Shown: piece by piece, positions 51,354 to 60,436 of the stretch | Layout of the letters: every line of letters begins with the position of its first letter | Position numbering within the stretch: the stretch's first letter is position 1 | Assembly: GCA_048499455.1 (NCBI GenBank) | Contig: JASNZV010000030.1 | Location: 1-64,000 of the forward strand | DNA length: 64,000 bases | Source: CFX5 sp023384495 | GTDB lineage: Bacteria; Chloroflexota; Anaerolineae; Caldilineales; Caldilineaceae | Direction: 5' to 3' | Made by a program: the position numbers and the translations under genes | Notes under the pieces: generated by a model | The model's input: only the letters and a program-made list of their open reading frames with translations | Database searches by the model: none | What the model was told of the DNA's origin: nothing

Positions 51354-51428
51354 CGTAAGAACTGCTCCGAATAAGGGATGAGAGGTGCAGAGACAACACA
51401 CCCCCGAAAAAAATTATTGTTATGTTTG

Positions 51429-51457
51429 ATTATACCAGGGTCATGGCGTGGCGTCAA
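51429..51457 (-). promoter_or_regulatory. rpsA promoter
   Basis: On the minus strand TTGACG (51457-51452), a 17-base spacer and TATAAT (51434-51429). The leader is about 70 bases. Confidence 0.75.
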
Positions 51458-51486
51458 GCAATATTTGTGGCGATTCGTAAGGTTGA

Positions 51487-53193
51487 CTACACATGTAACC
51501 GATCACGAATCTTCTGCCAAATTTGCTGCAGCTTGGATGCCTCATCGTCGCCAACTTGTCGTTTACTATAGCGCACGCGAACAAAGGCTTCTGTGAGGGT
51601 TTGTACAGCTTGCGTATATTCAGCGCCGGCTTGGATCACCTCTGGTTCGGGCTGCTCGGCCTCTGGCGTCGTGGCCAGTCGTTGGGCCAGCCGCGCAGAA
51701 AACTGGCGCGGTGTTTCGCCCTGACGCCGCGCCAACCCGCCCTGCTCTGCACGCTCGATGGTGGTCAGAAAGAAATAGCGGATGCGCTGCGCAGCGTTCA
51801 GATCCCCCAGCCGCCAGCGGCTTAGCGGAATCCGCCGCGCCCCATCCGTCCCTTCCTCGTCACGCACCAGCGATGGCAGTCGCGTATGGACCCAGGCCGC
51901 ATACGCCCCACGAAAGAGCCGCCAGCGCGCCGCCAACAGCCGCCACAACGCGGTCAGCCAGGCAAAGGTAAAGCCTCTGCCGCTAAAATAAATATAGGCC
52001 GCATACCCCAAAAGCAGCGCCATACCCGCCCAAAAGACGGCCCCGCCCAGCCATTCGGGGAAGCCGCCGGCCTGTTCGAGCACCTCAGGCATCACCGGCT
52101 GAACCGGCGGTGGGGGGGGCGGCGCCTCTTGTGGCGGCGCATCCCCCGTGAAGAGCGAGATCAGCATCATCAAGAACGCCAGGATCAGGCGAAAAAAGTC
52201 GAGCAACAGGCTAAAGATAGTGCTGAAGATAAAGGCAAGAATCTGCGCCAATCGAAAAGTGCCGCCAAAGGGCAACAGCGACGCAATGAGGCCAATCAGG
52301 CCGAGCAACAGCAACACATAGACGGGCCAGTTGCGCAACACCGCGGCTGCGCTCGGCACTCGATCAATCGTCCAGCGCGAACGAAGGATTGCCAGTTGCC
52401 CGTGGCTGATCAGCACCAGCCCGCCCAAAAAGTAGACTACAATGGCCGCCACGACCCCAGGGCCGACCGCCGCTTGATCCATGGTAAAGAGGCTGCGACC
52501 AGACGAGAAATCCAGCCCCAGCCCGGCGGCAAAGAGCACGAGCAGGATGCCGCCCACCACCCAGCGGCTCACCAACCCCCGCAGGATCGCCGGTCGATCC
52601 GTGTTCGATGTGCGCACCATCTCACCGATGCGGTCGGCCTCGATGGCGTAAAGCTCATCCGGTTGCAGCGCCATGCGCAGCAGGTCGTTGCTGATGTCGG
52701 TCGCCATGATCCACGAAAAGGTCACCACCATGCCACCCACGACAAAGAGCCCATCCAATAGCGTACTCAAAGGCTGCGTCAGCATCTGGGTTGTGCTTGG
52801 CCAAAGCCCCGTCACAATCCAGATTGCCAGCCGCGTGACCACGAGCAGCATGCCCAGTTCGGCCATACGGTACCCAAAGGTGCGGCGGTGGCGTTGTTCC
52901 GGTTGCGCCAACACCGTAGTGCTGATACAGCCGATCACCGCCGCACCGACGCTGATCACCACCATCGCTGGGATGTATGTGTGCGACAAGACGGGCGCCA
53001 CCCGCGCTACAAACGAGAGCACCACCCAGTCGATGGCCGCCACCATGAGCGCGATCAGCAAGGGGCGCAACACCGAGGTCAGCCACGACTGGTCATACCG
53101 GATCGGCACGCCCGCCGCAGAGGTGCTCACCGCCCGCGTCTCTCGTTCATCCACCACCGGCGCACTGCGCATCGCTTTTGCCATCTCGCTCAC
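51487..53193 (-). CDS. Membrane protein with DUF4129 C-terminal domain
   Basis: A 568-aa protein with about nine hydrophobic segments, a long Pro-rich stretch (PPQEAPPPPPPVQP), and a soluble C-terminal DUF4129 domain (RRQGETPRQFSARLAQRL and AEYTQAVQTLTEAFVRVRYS). DUF4129 is often fused to or next to transglutaminase-like domains in MoxR/DUF58 loci. The transglutaminase part itself is not found here. It is the third gene of the MoxR-DUF58-DUF4129 minus-strand operon. Confidence 0.82.
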   Translation of the reverse strand: MSEMAKAMRSAPVVDERETRAVSTSAAGVPIRYDQSWLTSVLRPLLIALMVAAIDWVVLSFVARVAPVLSHTYIPAMVVISVGAAVIGCISTTVLAQPEQRHRRTFGYRMAELGMLLVVTRLAIWIVTGLWPSTTQMLTQPLSTLLDGLFVVGGMVVTFSWIMATDISNDLLRMALQPDELYAIEADRIGEMVRTSNTDRPAILRGLVSRWVVGGILLVLFAAGLGLDFSSGRSLFTMDQAAVGPGVVAAIVVYFLGGLVLISHGQLAILRSRWTIDRVPSAAAVLRNWPVYVLLLLGLIGLIASLLPFGGTFRLAQILAFIFSTIFSLLLDFFRLILAFLMMLISLFTGDAPPQEAPPPPPPVQPVMPEVLEQAGGFPEWLGGAVFWAGMALLLGYAAYIYFSGRGFTFAWLTALWRLLAARWRLFRGAYAAWVHTRLPSLVRDEEGTDGARRIPLSRWRLGDLNAAQRIRYFFLTTIERAEQGGLARRQGETPRQFSARLAQRLATTPEAEQPEPEVIQAGAEYTQAVQTLTEAFVRVRYSKRQVGDDEASKLQQIWQKIRDRLHV

Positions 53194-53240
53194 TCATCAC
53201 TCATCACTGGGGTAGCCATGTATGCCTCCGATCTCTCGCT

Positions 53241-54425
53241 TCATGCCGCCAACTGCTGCAAATCCTTGGTCCAAACCGTCTTGTGCAACGTCACGCCCAG
53301 CCGCTTGCCCCGGCTCTGCGCCAACGCAAATTCCTGCTGGGCTGAACAGACCAACCCAATCACGTTGGAGCCGCGGCGATAAGCCCCGTGAAGCACCCAG
53401 AGCAATTGTTCATCCACCTGCGGCGTAATCGCAATGATGGTGGCGCCCCATTCGAGGTCGGCGATGCGGCTGGGCAGCCACTCGGCCAGCGACAGGTCAT
53501 ACTCGTGCATCTCGACCCGCGCCAGTTGGGTGAGGATGTTCATCAAGTGCCCCTGACCAGTGCGCGCCGGCAGCGGCGCCATCAGTTGCTCCGTGGGGGC
53601 ATCCAACCCATTGGTCAACAGCCCCACCGCTTGCCGCTGCTCGATGAGGTTGCTGGCCACCGACGCCGCCACCACCACGGCCCATTCGCTCAGCCCGGCC
53701 TCTTCGCGATAGGGGTAGGCGCGTCGGTTGAGATCGAGCACGATGACCACATTGAGCGCAATCGCCGGCTGGAATTTCTTGACCAATAGAGCATCTTCGT
53801 GGGCGCTGGCCTTCCAATGGATCGAACGTTGATTATCACCGTTGGTATAGCTGCGCACGCCCGCCACGCGCGCCGGGTCTTCAAAAAGGCGTTGTCGGCT
53901 CGAAAGCGTGCCAAAGGGGGAACGGCTCGGCAGCCCCAGCCGCCCCAGCGGCAACACCTCGGGGTAGACAGTCAGGTTCATGACGCTGCGCTCATGCCAG
54001 CCATTTTCGACAAAGCCAAACAGGTCGCCCGTGCGCAGCGACAATGGACCCACGGCATAGTAGCCACGGCGCTTGCAATGAAGCGAGTAGGTATGTTCGA
54101 CCACGGTGCGGCCACCGACGCTGAGCACAATTCCATAGTCGGCAGCGTCGCGTAGGTCGAGCGGAACCAGTTCCTGCACAAAAAGCCAGGGCAGGGGCAG
54201 CCAACTCTGATTGACAAAGCGGAGCGTAACCTGAAGCCGCTCGCCCAAAAACGCATGGTCGGCCATGCGACGCTCGACGGTCAGTTTCTGCACCCCGCGC
54301 CGGATCCACCAGTGGCTGACCACCCACACGCCGCCAAGCACATAAACCAGGTAATAGACCCAGTCCATGCGTAAGAGCGCGCCAAACAAGAAGAGGATAA
54401 GAATGGCCCAGAAGAGATTGTACAT
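53241..54425 (-). CDS. DUF58 domain membrane protein
   Basis: A 394-aa protein with two N-terminal membrane helices, a beta-rich middle part, and a DUF58 (VWA-like) domain with DPARVAGVRSYTNGDNQRSIHWKAS and VIVLDLNRRAYP. The VWA metal-site DxSxS is replaced by DLNRR, so metal binding is doubtful. In characterised relatives DUF58 and MoxR act together in protein or envelope assembly. It follows MoxR by about 31 bases. Confidence 0.9.
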   Translation of the reverse strand: MYNLFWAILILFLFGALLRMDWVYYLVYVLGGVWVVSHWWIRRGVQKLTVERRMADHAFLGERLQVTLRFVNQSWLPLPWLFVQELVPLDLRDAADYGIVLSVGGRTVVEHTYSLHCKRRGYYAVGPLSLRTGDLFGFVENGWHERSVMNLTVYPEVLPLGRLGLPSRSPFGTLSSRQRLFEDPARVAGVRSYTNGDNQRSIHWKASAHEDALLVKKFQPAIALNVVIVLDLNRRAYPYREEAGLSEWAVVVAASVASNLIEQRQAVGLLTNGLDAPTEQLMAPLPARTGQGHLMNILTQLARVEMHEYDLSLAEWLPSRIADLEWGATIIAITPQVDEQLLWVLHGAYRRGSNVIGLVCSAQQEFALAQSRGKRLGVTLHKTVWTKDLQQLAA

Positions 54426-54456
54426 AGGCTAGATACGGAATTTGGATTTGGCGGCG

Positions 54457-55407
54457 CTATGCTTCCACACCGCCCAAGTCGAGCGGCGTCTTCTCGACAA
54501 TCTCGGCCAGGATTGCGGCGGCGGTGCGCCCACGCAACACGCTTTCGGGGCGCACAATGCACCGATGCGGCAAGGCGAGCGGGAGCAGCGCCTGAATGTC
54601 TTCCGGCTCCACATAATCTCGATTGCGGACCGCCGCGCGCGCCTGAGCGCCCCGATAGAGGGCCAGCGTCCCCCGCGGGCTGGCCCCTAGCGCCAGTTCC
54701 GGGTGGGTGCGGGTGGCCTGGGTGAGCGCCACAATATAATCGCGCAGGGTCTTGTCCACATTGACTTGCCAGACCTGCTCAGCCAGTGTGGGGATCGCCA
54801 TGCCGTCCACCTGGCGCTCGAGCGCCTCAATCGGGTGGCGACCGCCCAGGTTGACCAGCATCGCCCCTTCTTGGTCGGCTGTCAGGTAGCCCAGGCTCAA
54901 CTTGAAGAGAAACCGATCCAACTGCGCCTCGGGGAGCGGAAAGGTGCCTTCGTATTCCACCGGATTCTGCGTGGCGAGCACGAGAAAGGGGCGCGGCAGT
55001 CGCCGGGTGACGCCATCGACCGTCACCTGGCGCTCGCCCATACATTCGAGCAGCGCCGACTGGGCGCGCGGCGTCGCCCGGTTGATTTCGTCGGCCAACA
55101 AAATGTGTGTAAAGGCGGGGCCGGGAATAAACTGGAACTGGCGCGTCTCCTGATTGAAGACACTCACGCCGGTGATATCGCTGGGTAGCAGGTCGGGCGT
55201 ACACTGCAAACGGCGGAACTCAACGCCCAGGGTAACCGACAAAGCGCGGGCAAGCATCGTTTTGCCCACGCCGGGCACATCTTCCAACAATACATGGCCC
55301 TCGCAGAGCAGGGCAATGACGAGCGTTTCAATCACATCGGCCTTGCCCACAATCACCTGTTCGACGTTGGTCGTGATCGCCTGGGCAAACCGCTGAATCT
55401 CTTGCAT
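54457..55407 (-). CDS. MoxR-type AAA+ ATPase
   Basis: A 316-aa AAA+ ATPase. Walker A is EDVPGVGKTMLA, Walker B is ILLADEINRATPRAQSALLE, sensor 1 is ATQNPVE, and the C-terminal lid contains the sensor 2 Arg in ASPRGTLAL. It acts as a chaperone-like motor for DUF58/VWA partners. It is the first gene of its operon. Confidence 0.95.
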   Translation of the reverse strand: MQEIQRFAQAITTNVEQVIVGKADVIETLVIALLCEGHVLLEDVPGVGKTMLARALSVTLGVEFRRLQCTPDLLPSDITGVSVFNQETRQFQFIPGPAFTHILLADEINRATPRAQSALLECMGERQVTVDGVTRRLPRPFLVLATQNPVEYEGTFPLPEAQLDRFLFKLSLGYLTADQEGAMLVNLGGRHPIEALERQVDGMAIPTLAEQVWQVNVDKTLRDYIVALTQATRTHPELALGASPRGTLALYRGAQARAAVRNRDYVEPEDIQALLPLALPHRCIVRPESVLRGRTAAAILAEIVEKTPLDLGGVEA

Positions 55408-55579
55408 GAAGACTCCTTCGCGCTTGGGGTTGGTTCATCGCTTCCCATTCTACCCCATCCCGCGCCGCTAGGGAAACCCCGCGCCTAATGTCGGGTACGT
55501 CCCGAAAAAGGGGTAAGTTTTGCCCCGCAGAGGGGATTGGCAGATCCCCGCCCTCTGGGGGGTGGCGCGGCTTGCTCGA

Positions 55580-55660
55580 CATGACTTGCGCAGCGGCTGA
55601 TGTATGCCACGAGAAGATTTCCGCCAGATTGTCGTGCGCTCAGTCAAGGCTTGCGTACGT
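55580..55660 (+). repeat. Family C repeat, copy 3 (81 bp)
   Basis: It starts CATGACTTGCGCAGCGGCTG and ends AGTCAAGGCTTGCGTACGT. It adjoins the stop codon of the convergent LTD/CotH gene at 55662. Confidence 0.8.
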
Positions 55661-55661
55661 T

Positions 55662-58600
55662 TTATCGATAGACAAATGGCAGACGGAGGTCATAGAGGGT
55701 CGGTCGCACTGCGGTAAAGGCTACGTCGATCTGGGCATTCTCCGGCCCGAGCGCCACCAGCCAATAGGTATAATCGACCTGTTGGTCAGCGGCATCGTCC
55801 ACCCAAGAATAGCCGGCGCCCTGGTCGGCGTCACCCTGAGCGGCGACGATCTCGCGCGTCAGGAGGGTGGCATGTTCGCGCCGACCGTCGGGGCTTCGCC
55901 ACAGTGCGTAGCCTGTCACCTGTTCTTCGCTCCGCGTCGCCCATTCAATCATCAGCAATCCCTCAATGTTGCGATAGACATCGAAGCTGCATAGATCGAC
56001 TACCGGCGCCACGCCAGCCGGCTGGATGAGATCATCCGCACGCTGCCCGCGCCGCCAGTTGAGCGGGTCATCGCCATAGTCGCTCAGGCGGATGCGCGCC
56101 AGGGATGATCCCCGCTCGGTGAGTTGCGGCCAAGGGGGCAGGTTGGTGTAGGCAACCTCATCCACCACCACATAGCGAACCACCCCATCGGTGGTGGGGG
56201 GCAATGGGCGTTCCAGCGCCAGCCGCTGACCGCCATCCGCCAGCGCTAGCGGCAAGGGGCCGAGCACCCGCACATCATCCGCCACCCGGTAGCCTCCACA
56301 GACGGTCAACGGCTCCTGGGTGGTGACGACAAGCTTACCATGGGGGGGAAGCACGATCCCCACCGGGAAGACAAATAGCACGCCGTTCAACCGCCAACTG
56401 TTCGCTGGCCGGTCTGGGTCAAAGAGCGGGACAGGCTGGTCGGTGACGTTGGTGAATTCGATAAATTCCAGCCCGCGCTCGGCGCGCGCCATGATCCGGC
56501 TCATCACCACGGGGCCAACGGCCGGCGGCGCATTGGGCGCGCCTGGGGTGTTTGCGCGCTGCAACGCAAAGCGCTCTTGCCCCGCGGTATTGATGTGCCG
56601 CCCCGACGAGACACCGCGCGGCGCAACCCGATAGGTTACAATATGCTCGTAAGGGTGGATGGTTCCAATCGCAGGGGCCTGCAAGCGGAGTGTCCCTCCC
56701 TGGCTGCGGAGCGCAAAGCCACCACCGGCCTGCCGAAGCTCCGCCAGCGTGAACAGATGGTAGCCCTGCGGCGGCAGAATTGCAGGGGGCAGCGCACGCG
56801 GCGCCCCAACCGTGTCGATGATGGCCCAGCCGCCCAATGCGATTTCATAGCCCGTGGGGTTGTACAGCTCAATCCACGCGCTTTCGCCGGCGCCGGGGTG
56901 GGCCAACACCTCGTTGATCACCAACGGCAGCGGGTCATCCACACCGGGCGAGCCGCCTGTAAAGAAGCTGGCGCGCCAATTGCCGCCGTCGTTTGGGTTG
57001 AGGGGGCGATGGGGCGCATTCAACACCAGCGAGTGCCCCAACCCGTCGGCGGTGAGCGGCCAGGGCGACGCGTCCGCATAGGTTACGTTCAGCACGGGGC
57101 GGTCAAATACGTCCAGCACAACCAGACGGTCGCCGCTATTTTTTAGCTTTTGGCGGTAGGGGCCGAGGGGGACAAAGCCATAGCGCTCGGCAAAGCGCTC
57201 GGGGTTGCTGGCCAGCGCCACCATTTGCCCGGGTTGCAGCCAGAGACCAACGGGAAAGGTGTACGAGATGCCTTCGGTGAACCGCATGTGGCTCAACTCG
57301 ACAGCTGTGTCGCCTACATTCTTTAGCTCGACAAATTCATAGTCTGGCTCTTGCGCCTGGCTTGTGCGCAGCGGATGATACATGATTTCGGTGATCTTGA
57401 GCGACGCGCTGGGGGGCAGCACCGGCGGCCCGGCCACAAACTCCACCGGGTGCGACCAGTGGCTCCAGCGCCCTAGTTGATTCTTCACCCGCACGCGCGC
57501 CCGGCAGGCGCGCCCGGGCAGGCACGCCCCCTGGGGCAACGTCAGCGTAGGCGAGAAGGTGGGCAACGGGGCGCTCTGCCAGCTCGCTTCGATTTCATAG
57601 CGATTGGGTTGACCCGGTGTGTAGCCGGGCAGCCCCGGATACATCACCTCAGCCACACGCCACTGCATGGCGGCAAAGCCGGCATGGTCATCGGCAAAGG
57701 GCGACGTCTCGAAAGCCAACTGGTCTGCCGGAAAGCCGTCTGGCCCGCGATAGACCAGGGCGGGCGTCTGCGGGATGAAGGGGTCGGTGAGGAGCGTCTC
57801 GTCGATCCACTGGTTGCGCGAGAGAACCCACTCGCGCATCACTTGCACCATGCCGGCAAAGTCTCGCGACGGGGCGCGCTTGTAGAATTTGCCATGACCG
57901 GCGCGATGGCTGACTGTGTATCGCTCATCGTCGAGGATGGGGTTGTAGTCCCACTTGGCGCGATCGGCATCGACCATGGCCAGACCATCGGCGGGGGTGT
58001 TGATGAAGGCGGCGTACTCGTCGAGCATGGGGAACAACTGGTCGGGATTGAAGAGCAGGTCGCGCACCTCGCGCAGGCGATTCTGATACTCAATTTGAAA
58101 TTCGGGGAGGGAAAGCACCGGGTCTCGAAAAGGCTCGTTGCCGTCGCCCGGCATGGTGTCGGCCCACGTCAGGTCCAGATCCCAGGGGAAGACCGACCAG
58201 TGCTGGGTTTCGGGGTGGTGGTAGTAAAGATAATTTTTTCCCTCATTGATATCATAGTGATGGATGGCCTCGACAATAGCCCGATAGCTGAAATAGGCGG
58301 GCAGGTCGAGATGTTGCCGCCACCAGTCGGCGTCGGGCTGCCCATGCAGGTAACCATCGAGAAACGCGTTGAGGTCCGACTTGTCCGTCGGCGCATCCGG
58401 CCCCTGATTATTGAGTTCGCCTGTGCCATGTTCCATCCGATAGAGGTTGCCATCGGGAAGGCCGTGGGTATCGAGAAAATGGCCGTCTACCTCCTGAATC
58501 GCCAAATAAAGGCCCCAAAAGTCTCCCAGATACTGGTTTTGCTCGTCCTCATCGGGGGAATCAATGACCCGAAAGTGAACAAAGTGGGTATTCGAGGCGG

Positions 58601-59999
58601 GCACACCCACCAGGTTGAACAGGCGAAAGCCAAGCGACTCAAACAGGCCCTGTTCGCCCCGGTGTCCTCGGTTGGCATGTTGGATCACCGCCGAAAAGTT
58701 GAGTTTGTCCCATAGCTCGCCATAGGGCCGCCCCCAATTATCATGAGCCTGGAGCCGATGACCGCGATTGAAGTTGAACTTCCACATGTTCTTGCCCACG
58801 GCGTACCGGTGCAAACCACCACGCGCGCGAAACCCAATGTGGTCGTAAACCCGACCATCATAGACCAGTGTGCCCCACCAGAGATAATCGGCGCCCATGT
58901 AGCCCTCGACACGCCCTGCGTTGGGGATAAACTGTGCGTCTTCCACATCGCTGCGCTGGGCGATCAGGTGGTAGACCGGCAATGAGCGCATGCCGCCAAA
59001 GTCAAAGGCCATGCGCTGGCTTTGGCCGTCATCGGCAGACGGGTTGACGGCCGCATGCCAGACTGGGAGCGCATCGTAGACAAAATAGGCGAAATTGGGC
59101 TGCGGGTCATCTGCATAGGGCACAGCAACCTGCTGGCCGGCGCGGTCAGTGGCCACGATGCGATAGCGCACCAAGTGCCGGTGGATGCGCGCTTCGGGTG
59201 GCATCTCGGCCACAAAATTTCCGCTGCCCGTATCGAGCATGAGCATGGACGCCCACTGGGTCTGGTAGGCCTCTTCCCATAGGCGGATATAACGCCCAGG
59301 GGCCACGATCTGATAGAGCAACTGCACATCCGCCACCCCATCGGCGTCGGTGATGGTTGCGGTGATGCGGATCGCATCGTGCGAGGTGGGCGACTGCGGC
59401 GTGTGGGCCACCGCAGCGACGACCGGCGGCAGGTTGATCACCAGCGTTGCGTTCGGGCTGCCCGGTGTGGGCGGCGCTGAGCGCCAGTGCCCGGGCTGCT
59501 GGCGATCCAGCGCAGGGTTCACAAGTTGGATCGATTGTTCTGGTGGGCCGCCCGGCAGCGGCCACGGAAAGCCCAGCCCGTATGCGACCTTGTCGACCGT
59601 GTCGCCGCGTGCGTTTTGCAGCTCAACCGTTTCGCCGTCGTTGTCGAGCCGACCGCGGAACGGGCCAAGCGCCTCTACACCATAGGCTGCTTTCAGCGCA
59701 GGTGGATCTTGCGCCACCACCAGATAGCCACCGGGGGGGAGGATGATGCCGGACGGGAAAACGAAGTCCACGCCATCGGCAAGGCTCCAATGTGACAGAT
59801 CGACAGGCGCCGCCGAGGCGTTGTATAGTTCGACGAACTCGCGCGGCTCGGTTTTGGGCAGCGGGCGGGCCATGATTTCGTTGATGATTACATTCGCTTG
59901 ATTTTCCTGCGCGTGGGCTTCGCCAGGTGGCCATAACAGGAGAAAGAATGCAGATAGAGAAGCGGCAAGGAAAAGCAGAATCCAGTCAAGTCGATGCAT
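55662..59999 (-). CDS. Secreted LTD/CotH-kinase protein
   Basis: A 1445-aa secreted protein. A signal peptide (about 1-30) is followed by a lamin-tail domain (IINEIMARPLPKTEPREFVELYN), a fibronectin-like part, and a spore-coat CotH kinase-like domain (HIGFRARGGLHRYAVGKNMW, WDKLNFS, EVDGHFLDTHGLPDGNLY, FPWDLDLTW). Three or four more lamin-tail domains follow (TEIMYHPLRTSQAQEPDYEF; INEVLAHPGAGESAW; VMSRIMARAERGLEFIEF). It ends LRLPFVYR, the tail shared with other secreted proteins here. CotH kinases phosphorylate secreted proteins on Ser; the target is unknown. It is divergent from the FG-GAP gene. Confidence 0.88.
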   Translation of the reverse strand: MHRLDWILLFLAASLSAFFLLLWPPGEAHAQENQANVIINEIMARPLPKTEPREFVELYNASAAPVDLSHWSLADGVDFVFPSGIILPPGGYLVVAQDPPALKAAYGVEALGPFRGRLDNDGETVELQNARGDTVDKVAYGLGFPWPLPGGPPEQSIQLVNPALDRQQPGHWRSAPPTPGSPNATLVINLPPVVAAVAHTPQSPTSHDAIRITATITDADGVADVQLLYQIVAPGRYIRLWEEAYQTQWASMLMLDTGSGNFVAEMPPEARIHRHLVRYRIVATDRAGQQVAVPYADDPQPNFAYFVYDALPVWHAAVNPSADDGQSQRMAFDFGGMRSLPVYHLIAQRSDVEDAQFIPNAGRVEGYMGADYLWWGTLVYDGRVYDHIGFRARGGLHRYAVGKNMWKFNFNRGHRLQAHDNWGRPYGELWDKLNFSAVIQHANRGHRGEQGLFESLGFRLFNLVGVPASNTHFVHFRVIDSPDEDEQNQYLGDFWGLYLAIQEVDGHFLDTHGLPDGNLYRMEHGTGELNNQGPDAPTDKSDLNAFLDGYLHGQPDADWWRQHLDLPAYFSYRAIVEAIHHYDINEGKNYLYYHHPETQHWSVFPWDLDLTWADTMPGDGNEPFRDPVLSLPEFQIEYQNRLREVRDLLFNPDQLFPMLDEYAAFINTPADGLAMVDADRAKWDYNPILDDERYTVSHRAGHGKFYKRAPSRDFAGMVQVMREWVLSRNQWIDETLLTDPFIPQTPALVYRGPDGFPADQLAFETSPFADDHAGFAAMQWRVAEVMYPGLPGYTPGQPNRYEIEASWQSAPLPTFSPTLTLPQGACLPGRACRARVRVKNQLGRWSHWSHPVEFVAGPPVLPPSASLKITEIMYHPLRTSQAQEPDYEFVELKNVGDTAVELSHMRFTEGISYTFPVGLWLQPGQMVALASNPERFAERYGFVPLGPYRQKLKNSGDRLVVLDVFDRPVLNVTYADASPWPLTADGLGHSLVLNAPHRPLNPNDGGNWRASFFTGGSPGVDDPLPLVINEVLAHPGAGESAWIELYNPTGYEIALGGWAIIDTVGAPRALPPAILPPQGYHLFTLAELRQAGGGFALRSQGGTLRLQAPAIGTIHPYEHIVTYRVAPRGVSSGRHINTAGQERFALQRANTPGAPNAPPAVGPVVMSRIMARAERGLEFIEFTNVTDQPVPLFDPDRPANSWRLNGVLFVFPVGIVLPPHGKLVVTTQEPLTVCGGYRVADDVRVLGPLPLALADGGQRLALERPLPPTTDGVVRYVVVDEVAYTNLPPWPQLTERGSSLARIRLSDYGDDPLNWRRGQRADDLIQPAGVAPVVDLCSFDVYRNIEGLLMIEWATRSEEQVTGYALWRSPDGRREHATLLTREIVAAQGDADQGAGYSWVDDAADQQVDYTYWLVALGPENAQIDVAFTAVRPTLYDLRLPFVYR

Positions 60000-60436
60000 A
60001 AGTCCACGCGCTCAAACCGAACAAGTGAATGATTCCTCGGCGGACAACCGTGAAAAAGCATTTTTGCATATCTCATTTTTATCGTATTATACTACCATAA
60101 GCAGGGGTCTTTACCATACCACATATCGGTTCCACATATACGTTGCCAGGTGACAGTTACGGGCGCCTGACGAAAACAAAGGACTCTCTACATGGGGTTC
60201 GGGCCCTGCGCCATGACCGGTTGCACAAGCCAACCAGTATCGTATCTCCCTCACGCCCAGCGCTGCGTGGGCCTCACCGACGCACCCACAACGGTTGGGA
60301 AGCTTGAACAGTCTCCACCGATTGGCCTCAGCATCATCAATCCGATCACAAGGAAGCCGTCGTGTTGAGAAATTGCGTTCGGAAAGGTTGCATCTGTAGC
60401 AAGCAAATGCAAGTCGTGTGAGTGCAAATTGGACGT
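60000..60436. other. Divergent promoter region of two secreted-protein genes
   Basis: A TATAAT at 60091-60086 on the minus strand may serve the LTD/CotH gene. A half copy of repeat family A (GGTGACAGTTAC) lies at 60149-60160. No other gene or RNA is seen. Confidence 0.45.
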
